Assembly: GCA_963811635.1 (NCBI GenBank)
Contig: CAWESB010000011.1
Location: 124,001 to 188,000 of the forward strand
Source of the DNA: JAIBJN01 sp963811635
Lineage (GTDB): Bacteria > Actinomycetota > Thermoleophilia > Gaiellales > Gaiellaceae
Length of the DNA: 64,000 nucleotides
Direction of reading: 5' to 3'
The position numbers were made by a program, and so were the translations under genes. A model generated the notes under the pieces. It saw only the letters and a program-made list of their open reading frames with translations, did no database searches and was not told where the DNA came from. Every line of letters begins with the position of its first letter. Positions within the stretch are counted from its first letter, which is position 1. This document shows, one piece after another, positions 57,656-64,000 of this stretch.

Positions 57656-59750
57656 GTGGCGGAACAGCCGCTCCATCGCGTTCTCGGCCTCACGGACGGG
57701 GAGCTCGACCGTATCCGAAGCCTGCTCGGGCGAAGCCCGAACGACTTCGAGCTCGGCGTCTTCTCGCTCCTGTGGTCCGAGCACTGCGGGTACAAGCACT
57801 CGGCCCGGCTGCTGAGGCGCTTCCCCACGGACGGGCCGGCCGTCCTCCAGGGCCCGGGCGAGAACGCCGGCGTCGTCGACCTCGGCGACGGGCTCGCGTG
57901 CGCCTTCAAGGTCGAGAGCCACAACCATCCGTCGGCGGTCGAGCCCTTCCAGGGCGCCGCGACCGGGGTGGGCGGCATCCTTCGCGACATCATCGCCATG
58001 GGCGCGCGCCCGGTCGCGCTGCTGGACGGGCTCCGCTTCGGCGCGCCCGACTTCGCCTTCGACCGGGCCGTCGGCGGCATCGGCCACTACGGGAACTGCG
58101 TCGGCGTCCCCACGGTGGGCGGCGAGGCGGTCTTCGACGACGCCTACCGCGGGAACCCGCTGGTGAACGCGATGTGCGTCGGCCTCCTCCCCGCGGAGCG
58201 CCTCACGCGCGCGAGCGCGACCGGCCCGGGGAACCTCGTCGTCCTCTACGGCGCCACGACGGGCCGCGACGGCATCGGCGGTGCCAGCGTCCTTGCGAGC
58301 CAGGAGCTCTCCGACGAGGACGAGGACAAGCGCCCGACCGTCCAGATCGGCGACCCGTTCACGGGGAAGAAGCTGATCGAGGCCAGCCTCGAGCTCACCG
58401 AAGGCGGGCTCGTCGAGTCGCTGCAGGACCTGGGCGCGGCCGGGCTCGCCTCCTCGCTCGCCGAGATGGCCGGGCGCGGGGGCGCGGGCCTCGACGTCCA
58501 CCTCGACCGCGTCCCCCTGCGGGAGCCCGACCTGGCGCCGGTCGAGATCATGGTTTCCGAGAGCCAGGAGCGGATGGTCGCCGTCGTCGCTCCCGAGCGG
58601 CTCGAGGCCGTGGAGACGGTCTGCCAAAAGTGGGAGCTCGACTGCTCCGTGATCGGCGAGGTCACCGACTCCGGCGAGCTGCGCGCGTACGTCGACGACG
58701 AAGAGGTCGGCGCCATCCCAGTCGAGTACCTCACCGAGGCGACGCCGCGGTACACGGTCGAGACGGCCGCACGCACTCTTTCTCCGCCGCTCGAGCTCGA
58801 GCCGCGCCCCGCCGAGCGCCGCGAGCTGCTGGAGCTCCTGGGCTCGCCGAACGTCCGCAGCCGCCGACCGGTCTTCGAGCGCTACGACCACCTCGTCGGC
58901 TCGCGCACCGTGCGCCGCCCCGGCCTGGACGCCGCCGTGCTCCGCCTGCGGCCCTCCCTCGCCGGCATCGCCGTCTCGCTCGACGGGCCGGGACGCGGCG
59001 CGGCCCTCGACCCGCGCGCGGCCGGCGCCCGTGCCGTCTTCGAGTCGGCGCGTAACGTCGCCTGCGCCGGCGGGCGCCCGCTCGCGATCACCGACTGCCT
59101 CAACTTCGGGAACCCGGAGAAGCCCGAGATCGCCTGGGAGCTCGCCGAGGCGATCGAGGGAATGGCGCGTGCCTGCGAGGTGCTCGGCATTCCGGTCGTC
59201 TCGGGCAACGTCTCGCTCTACAACGAGACCGACGGGCGCGCGATCCCGCCCACGCCGGTGGTCGGGTGCGTCGGCCTGGTCGCCGACGTCCGGGCCGTGC
59301 CCGGCGGCTGGCGCAACGGGGACGTCGTCCTCCTGGCAGGCGGCGACCTCGTGGCGCTCGACGGCTCCGAGTACCAGGCGCGCTTCGAGGGCGGCCCGGC
59401 GGGGAGACCGCCGCCGCCCGACTACGTCGCCGAGGCGGCGCTCGTTCATTTCCTCTGGCGCTCGACAACCGTGCTGACCGCCGCGCACGACGTCTCCGAC
59501 GGCGGGCTCGCCGTAGCGCTCGCCGAGCTGGCGCTCCACTCCGGGATCGGCGCGGACGTCGACCTCGACCGCGAGGTGCTCGAGTGGTTCGGCGAGGGCT
59601 CCGGCCGCGCGATCGTCGCCTGTGCGCCCGACGAGGCGGAATCGCTCGAAGGCGTCCCCCTGCGCCGCCTCGGGGTGGTCGGCGGCGACCGGCTCCTCGG
59701 GATCCCGCTCGCCGACCTCGGCGCCGCCTACGAGGGGGGCAGCCGCCTGA
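57656..59750 (+). CDS. purL: Phosphoribosylformylglycinamidine synthase subunit PurL; no stop before purF as read
   Basis: About 697 aa of small-type PurL from GTG 57656 (TTG 57647 also possible). FGVFSLLWSEHCGYKHSAR-like motif (here LGVFSLLWSEHCGYKHSARL), SHNHPSAVEPFQGAATGVGG (ATP/Mg site), GDPFTGKKLIEASLELTEGG, and the second half FGNPEKPEIAWEL, AAHDVSDGGLAVALAELAL. With PurS and PurQ it makes FGAM. As read the frame runs on into purF. A run of six G (59734-59739) precedes TGATG; with five, PurL would end AAYEGAAA-stop at 59750 and overlap the purF ATG. Its family-typical length supports that reading. Confidence 0.93.
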
Positions 59751-61135
59751 TGTGCGGCATCGTCGGCATCCACGCCCCCGAGCGCGACGTCGCCCGGCTC
59801 TCGTACTTCGGCCTCTTCGCCCTCCAGCACCGCGGCCAGGAGTCGGCGGGGATCGCCGTGTCCGACGACGGCCGCCTCACCGTCCTGCGGGACATGGGGC
59901 TCGTCACACAGGTCTTCTCCGAGCAGAAGCTCCGCGGCCTCCGCGGGCAGACTGCGATCGGCCACTGCCGCTACTCGACCACGGGCTCGACGCACTGGAC
60001 GAACGCGCAGCCGATCGTCCAGCACGGGCCGCAGCGCACGGTCGCGCTCGCCCATAACGGCAATCTGACGAACACCGAGGAGCTGCGCGCGGAGCTCACC
60101 TCCCGAGGCGTGCGCCTCTCGTCCACCTCCGACACGGAGGTGATCGCGGCGCTCGTCGCGCACGACGAGCGGCCGCTGGAAGAGGCGGTCGCGGCGACGA
60201 TGGCCCGCATCGAGGGCGCGTTCGCCGCCGTGCTCCTCTCCGAAGGGAAGCTGATCGGGTTCCGCGACCCGGACGGCATTCGGCCGCTGGCCCTGGGCCA
60301 GCTGGAGGGCGACTCCCTGCTCGCCTCCGAGGGCTGCGCGTTCGACCTGCTCGGCGCCGAGCTGGTGCGGGAGCTCCAGCCGGGCGAGCTGGTGGTCGTC
60401 GACAGCGAGGGCCTGCACGCCGACCAGGCCGTGCCCCCGCGCGAGGGCGGGTCGCTCTGCATCTTCGAGTTCATCTACTTCGCGCGGCCCGACTCGACCC
60501 TGCGCGGCGTCGAGCTGCACGGGGCCCGGGTGCGGATGGGCGAGCGCCTGGCCCAGGAGTCGCCGGCCGAGGCCGACCTCGTCATGGCCATCCCTGACTC
60601 CGGCACCCCGGCCGCGATCGGCTTCGCGCGTGCGAGCGGCATTCCCTTCCAGGAAGGGCTGATCAAGAACCGCTACGTCGGCCGGACGTTCATCCAGCCC
60701 GACCAGAGCCTGCGCGAGCACGGGATCCGGATGAAGTTCAATCCGCTCGCGGAGGTGCGCGGGAAGCGGGTCGTGGTCGTCGACGACTCGATCGTCCGCG
60801 GCTCGACCACGCGCCAGATCGTGGCGATGCTCTTCGAGTCGGGCGCCACCGAGGTGCACGTCCGCGTCTCGTCGCCGCCGATCGTCTCGCCGTGCTTCTA
60901 CGGGATCGACATGGCCGGCGAGGACGAGCTGATCGCCGCCGGGCGCGACGTCGAGGACGTCCGCGAGGAGATCGGCGCCACGAGCCTTTCCTACCTCTCC
61001 CTCGACGGCCTCCAGGAAGCCACCCGCCGCCCGGCCGACTCCTTCTGCCGCGCCTGCCTGACGAAGAGCTACCCCACGCGGATCCCGGAGAACCTCCGCC
61101 TGGCGAAGCTCCGCTTCGAGCGCACGCCTGCCTAG
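59750..61135 (+). CDS. purF: Amidophosphoribosyltransferase
   Basis: 461 aa from ATG 59750. Begins MCGIVGIHAPERDVARLSYF, so Cys2 is the N-terminal nucleophile; FALQHRGQESAGIAVS, GHCRYSTTGSTHWTNAQPI and LAHNGNLTNTEELR form the glutamine site. The PRPP site is VVVVDDSIVRGSTTRQIV. Fe-S-type Cys occur in SPCFYGIDM and FCRACLTKSYP. First committed step of purine synthesis. As the sequence stands it is in frame with purL without a stop, but its chemistry needs a free N-terminal Cys, favouring independent initiation at this ATG. Confidence 0.95.
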   Translation: MCGIVGIHAPERDVARLSYFGLFALQHRGQESAGIAVSDDGRLTVLRDMGLVTQVFSEQKLRGLRGQTAIGHCRYSTTGSTHWTNAQPIVQHGPQRTVALAHNGNLTNTEELRAELTSRGVRLSSTSDTEVIAALVAHDERPLEEAVAATMARIEGAFAAVLLSEGKLIGFRDPDGIRPLALGQLEGDSLLASEGCAFDLLGAELVRELQPGELVVVDSEGLHADQAVPPREGGSLCIFEFIYFARPDSTLRGVELHGARVRMGERLAQESPAEADLVMAIPDSGTPAAIGFARASGIPFQEGLIKNRYVGRTFIQPDQSLREHGIRMKFNPLAEVRGKRVVVVDDSIVRGSTTRQIVAMLFESGATEVHVRVSSPPIVSPCFYGIDMAGEDELIAAGRDVEDVREEIGATSLSYLSLDGLQEATRRPADSFCRACLTKSYPTRIPENLRLAKLRFERTPA

Positions 61136-61138
61136 TTC

Positions 61139-61171
61139 GGCCATGCCCGGGGTCTGACCCCGGGCATGGCC
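61139..61171. repeat. Palindromic repeat GGGGT-CTG-ACCCC, copy 3 (perfect hairpin)
   Basis: Perfect 15-bp stem (61139-61153 with 61157-61171) and CTG loop; arms read ggccatgcccggggt. It fills the 44-base gap between the convergent purF and aldehyde dehydrogenase stops and likely terminates both. Confidence 0.8.
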
Positions 61172-61179
61172 AATCAGGA

Positions 61180-62640
61180 CTAGTCGAGCCGGCCGACGTC
61201 GAGGACGACCGTCTTCAGGTCGGTCATGTCCAGCATGGTGTAGCGGCCGCCGATGCGGCCCCAGCCGGTGCGGGTGCCGGAGGCGCCGCCGAACGGCTCG
61301 TGGGCCTCCCAGTAGTCGGTCGAGTCGTTGACGACGACGTTGCCGACCTGGAGGTTGTCCAGATAGCGGAAGGCGCGCTTGAGGCTCCGCGTGTAGACCG
61401 CGGCCTGGAGGCCGAGGTGCGAGTCGTTCGCGACGGCCAACGCCTCGTCGTCGCCCGCGACCGTAATCAGCGGGACGATCGGGCCGAACGTCTCGTCGCG
61501 GTTGATGAGCGTGTCCACGCCGACGCCGTCGACGACCGTCGGCTGGTAGTAGAGCTCGGTCGGGCGGCCGCCGTCTCGGGAGCCGCCGAGCACGACCTCG
61601 GCGCCCTTGGCGACGGCGTCCTCGAGGTGCGCGTCCATCTTCTGGGCCGTCGGCTCGTTGTTCATCGGACCGACGAGGGTCGCGTCGTCGAACGGGTCGC
61701 CGAGCGTCCAGCCCTTCGCCTCCTCGAGCACGGCGGCGAGAAAGTCGTCGTGCACGCGGGCGTCCACGAGCACGCGCTCGGTGGCGCAGCACACCTGACC
61801 GGCGCAGAAGAAGCCGCCGAAGACGGCGCCCTTCGCGGCCGCCTCGAGGTCGGCATCGACACAGACCACCACTGGCCCGTTCCCGCTCGCCTCGATCAGC
61901 GAGCGCTTGAGCCCGGCAGCGCGCACGATCTTCTCGGCCGTGGTGTGGGAGCCGATGAAGCCGACGCAGTCGATGTTCTCGTCGGTGATCAGCCGCTCGC
62001 CGACCTTGCCGTCACCGTAGATGACGTTGACGACGCCCTCCGGCAGGCCGGCGTCGGCCATGATCTGCATGAAGTTCGCCATCGCGATCGGCGTCCACTC
62101 GGACGGCTTGCAGACCATCGTGTTGCCCGCCGCGATCCCCGGCGCGATCAGCTCGACGGGGATCAGCGTAGGGAAGTTCCAGGGCGTGATCGACGCATAG
62201 ACGCCGTTGGGCTTGCGGAAGGTCAGGATCCGCTTGTTGACGTCCTGGGAGGGGATGATCGCGGTCTCCATCCGCTTGACGTCCTCGGCCGCGAGCCGGA
62301 AGTTCTCGGCCGTTTCGTCGATGTCCGGGATCGCCTCGGCCGTGAAGGGCTTGCCCTGCTCGAGCGAGAGCTCGCGGGCGAAGTCGTCCCGGCGCTCCTC
62401 GATCAGGTCGGCGATCTTGTGGCAGATCTCGGCGCGCTCCCAGGCGGAGAGGGCGGCCCACTTCGGCTGGGCCTCCCGGGCGGCGCGAGCCGCGCGCGCG
62501 ACGTCCTCCTCGCTCGCGTTGGGCGCGTCGGCGAGCTTCTCGCCGGTGACCGGCGAGACGATCTCGCGGCCGTCGTCGCCCGTCGCGTCGACCCAGTCCC
62601 CGCCGATGAAGTTCTGCAGGGCCCTCACCGTGATGGCCAT
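61180..62640 (-). CDS. NAD(P)-dependent aldehyde dehydrogenase
   Basis: 486 aa. FIGGDWVDATGDDG, SITPWNFPTLIPVELIAPG, CVGFIGSHTTAEKIVRAAG, general-base region SLIEASGNGPVVVCVDADL (Glu), nucleophile AGQVCCATERVLVD and RDETFGPIVPLIT. Resembles the dehydrogenase at 10204-11640 more than the aminobutyraldehyde type at 35778. It lies nine bases downstream of an omega-aminotransferase, so it probably oxidises the aldehyde that enzyme makes, for example a semialdehyde. ATG 62640 with a taggaggatt site. Confidence 0.87.
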   Translation of the reverse strand: MAITVRALQNFIGGDWVDATGDDGREIVSPVTGEKLADAPNASEEDVARAARAAREAQPKWAALSAWERAEICHKIADLIEERRDDFARELSLEQGKPFTAEAIPDIDETAENFRLAAEDVKRMETAIIPSQDVNKRILTFRKPNGVYASITPWNFPTLIPVELIAPGIAAGNTMVCKPSEWTPIAMANFMQIMADAGLPEGVVNVIYGDGKVGERLITDENIDCVGFIGSHTTAEKIVRAAGLKRSLIEASGNGPVVVCVDADLEAAAKGAVFGGFFCAGQVCCATERVLVDARVHDDFLAAVLEEAKGWTLGDPFDDATLVGPMNNEPTAQKMDAHLEDAVAKGAEVVLGGSRDGGRPTELYYQPTVVDGVGVDTLINRDETFGPIVPLITVAGDDEALAVANDSHLGLQAAVYTRSLKRAFRYLDNLQVGNVVVNDSTDYWEAHEPFGGASGTRTGWGRIGGRYTMLDMTDLKTVVLDVGRLD

Positions 62641-62649
62641 CGAATCCTC

Positions 62650-64000
62650 CTATGCCTTGACGTTGATCCGGTCCCAGGCCTCATCGAGGACCTGCCGCAA
62701 TGCTCCCACCATCTCGTCGAACTCGTCCAGCCCTGCGACGAACGGCGGCGCGAACTGCGCGCAGGTCTCGGCCCGGTCGTCGAAGCGCGTGTAGACGCCC
62801 AGCTCCCGCATCCGCGGCGTCAGAAATCCCTTGATCAGCTGGTCGCGCTCGGCCGGCGCGAATGTCTCCTTCGTCTCTTTGTCCTTCACGAGCTCGAGCG
62901 AGTAGAAGTAGCCGTCGCCACGCACGTCGCCGACCATGGGATGGTCGGCCATGAGCTGCTCGCAGCGGGCGCGCAGCTCCGGCCCGAGCTTCTGGACGCG
63001 CTGGATCAGGCCCTCGTTCTCGTAGATCTCGATGTTCGCGAGGGCGATCGCGCACGAGAGCGGATGGCCGCCGAAGGTGAGGCCGTGCGTGAACGCCGTC
63101 TGCGGCTCGGCGAAGAAGGGCTCGATCGCCTTCTCGGAGGCGACGACTGCACCGAGGGGCGCGTAGGCCGAGGTGATCCCCTTGGCCAGCGTCATCAGGT
63201 CCGGCTGGATCCCGTAGCGGGTCGAGCCGAACCAGTCCCCCACCCGGCCGAAGCCACAGATGACCTCGTCTGCGACGAGCAGGAGCCCGTTCGCGTCGCA
63301 GATCTCGCGCACGCGGTCGAAGTAGCCGGGCGGCGGGACGATCGAGCCCGCCGAGTTCTGCACCGGCTCGAGGATCACGGCCGCGACCGTCTCGGGCCCT
63401 TCGTTCACGACGATGTCGTCGATCTCGTCGGCGCAGCGCAGCGTGCAGCCGGGCTTCTCCGCGCAATAGGGGCAGCGGTAGCGGTACGGCATCGGGGCGC
63501 GCAGGCAGCCCGGGAGCAGCGGCTCGAACTGGGCGCGCAGCGCCGGGCTCCCGTTGATCGAGAGCGCGCCCATGGTCGTCCCGTGGTAAGCGCTCCGCCG
63601 CGAGATGAACTTCGTGCGGGTCGGCTCGCCGCGGAGGCGGTGGTACTGGCGCGCGATCTTGAGCGCCGACTCGATCGCCTCCGAGCCGCCGCCGACGAAG
63701 AAGATCCGCCCGACGTCGACGGGCAGGAGCTCGGACAGCTTGTCGGAGAGCTCGAGAGCCGGCGCGTGCGCAAAGCCCACCCAGTTGGAGAAGAACGGCA
63801 GCTCCTCCACCTGACGCTTCGCCGCCTCGGCGATCTCGGGCCAGGGCCCGTAGCCGATGTTGACGCAGTAGAGCGCGGAGAGGGCGTCCAGATAGCGCTT
63901 CCCCTCCGAGTCCCAGATGTAGCAGCCCTCTCCCCGCTCGATGACGATGCGGCCGGAGCCGGCCGGGGTGAAGTGCCGCCAGAGGTGGTCAGTCGTCGCG
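62650..64000 (-). CDS. Class III (omega-) aminotransferase, 5' end beyond the window
   Basis: About 450 visible residues, entering from the right edge (TDHLWRHFTPAGSGRIVIER). IFFVGGGSEAIESALKIARQ, RRSAYHGTTMGALSINGS, LLLVADEVICGFGRVGDWFG and LMTLAKGITSAYAPLGAVV (PLP Lys) are intact, and LTFGGHPLSCAIALANIEI follows. A Cys-rich insert, CPYCAEKPGCTLRC (+ strand about 63435-63480), sits before the EVQ/EPVQ active-site region and is absent from the aminotransferase at 30291. Four Cys suggest a bound zinc or iron. Co-transcribed with the aldehyde dehydrogenase. Amine substrate unknown. Confidence 0.87.
   Translation of the reverse strand, partial: ATTDHLWRHFTPAGSGRIVIERGEGCYIWDSEGKRYLDALSALYCVNIGYGPWPEIAEAAKRQVEELPFFSNWVGFAHAPALELSDKLSELLPVDVGRIFFVGGGSEAIESALKIARQYHRLRGEPTRTKFISRRSAYHGTTMGALSINGSPALRAQFEPLLPGCLRAPMPYRYRCPYCAEKPGCTLRCADEIDDIVVNEGPETVAAVILEPVQNSAGSIVPPPGYFDRVREICDANGLLLVADEVICGFGRVGDWFGSTRYGIQPDLMTLAKGITSAYAPLGAVVASEKAIEPFFAEPQTAFTHGLTFGGHPLSCAIALANIEIYENEGLIQRVQKLGPELRARCEQLMADHPMVGDVRGDGYFYSLELVKDKETKETFAPAERDQLIKGFLTPRMRELGVYTRFDDRAETCAQFAPPFVAGLDEFDEMVGALRQVLDEAWDRINVKA

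Noticed and set aside
57596..61792. Very long minus-strand open frame (about 1,400 codons) opposite purL, purF and the aldehyde dehydrogenase
   Set aside because: It is the complement of strongly conserved genes; the product is Arg/Asp/Val-rich with no domain. High GC removes stops from the opposite strand.
62200..62800. Plus-strand frame of 195 codons opposite the second aldehyde dehydrogenase/aminotransferase junction
   Set aside because: Ser/Arg-rich shadow spanning the ends of two real minus-strand genes.
1..64000. CRISPR arrays, tRNA/rRNA genes, insertion sequences, phage or toxin-antitoxin modules
   Set aside because: I found no regular spacer repeats, no cloverleaf with a matching arm set, no transposase or integrase motifs, and no paired small genes of those types. 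A tRNA-scan and repeat search would settle it.

Overview
A high-GC chromosome segment (roughly 70% G+C over most of its length) with the habits of a Gram-positive actinobacterium. The signs are many GTG and TTG starts, four-base stop/start overlaps (ATGA, GTGA, TTGA), apparently leaderless genes, an F420-type (LLM) flavin oxidoreductase, a split PurS/PurQ/PurL system, and one-carbon, polyamine and amine catabolic genes. Thermoleophilia (Gaiellales or Solirubrobacterales) is my best guess; that is an inference from content, not from a marker gene. I see no rRNA, tRNA, CRISPR, transposase or phage gene.

Layout. 1-3.5 kb: the end of an IclR regulator, a GcvT-like folate methyltransferase, a PRC-barrel protein, an EamA transporter and a gamma-glutamyl-GABA-hydrolase-like peptidase; three of these are frameshifted as read. 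3.5-9.7 kb: a tightly coupled redox operon (CCG-domain Fe-S protein, FAD-linked oxidase, 67-aa unknown, LLM flavoprotein, GMC oxidoreductase). 9.6-14.4 kb: unknown protein, aldehyde dehydrogenase, APC permease, small zinc-ribbon membrane protein and UspA-like protein. 14.4-21.5 kb: trimethylamine-dehydrogenase-type operon (dehydrogenase, EtfB, EtfA, DgcB-like membrane Fe-S protein, GcvT-like protein). 21.5-28.7 kb: ABC-2 exporter, SBP56/methanethiol-oxidase-like protein behind a repeated operator, TetR regulator, two alpha/beta hydrolases (the second fused to a glycosyltransferase) and an NTF2-like protein. 28.7-37.2 kb (minus strand): polyamine uptake and breakdown (PotADBC, aminotransferase, aminobutyraldehyde-type dehydrogenase, alcohol dehydrogenase, PEBP lipoprotein). 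37.3-41 kb: DmpA-type peptidase, Nudix hydrolase, EamA, PhyH-type dioxygenase and a 27-aa peptide. 41.1-46.1 kb (minus): glutamine-synthetase-like enzyme plus split glutamate-synthase-like subunits, matching gamma-glutamylmethylamide synthetase and N-methylglutamate synthase, and a 144-aa unknown. 46.4-51.2 kb: purDEBCSQ. 51.2-57.6 kb: mixed genes including SodC, DapB, a GFA-family protein, a hydrolase/adenylate-cyclase fusion, glyoxalase, GNAT and EamA. 57.6-61.1 kb: purL and purF in one open frame. 61.1-64 kb (minus): a second aldehyde dehydrogenase/class III aminotransferase pair running off the edge.

How it fits together. The clearest theme is growth on methylated amines and polyamines. 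The dehydrogenase would strip a methyl group from trimethylamine, ETF and the DgcB-like protein would carry the electrons to the membrane, and GcvT-like proteins would capture the C1 unit on tetrahydrofolate. Monomethylamine would enter through gamma-glutamylmethylamide and N-methylglutamate. No dedicated dimethylamine enzyme or N-methylglutamate dehydrogenase is visible. Putrescine-type amines would enter by PotADBC and be transaminated and oxidised by the paired enzymes.

Quality warning. Nine single-base frame breaks (eight look like +1 insertions) sit in otherwise well-conserved genes. I treat most as probable sequence errors and annotate those genes across the breaks.
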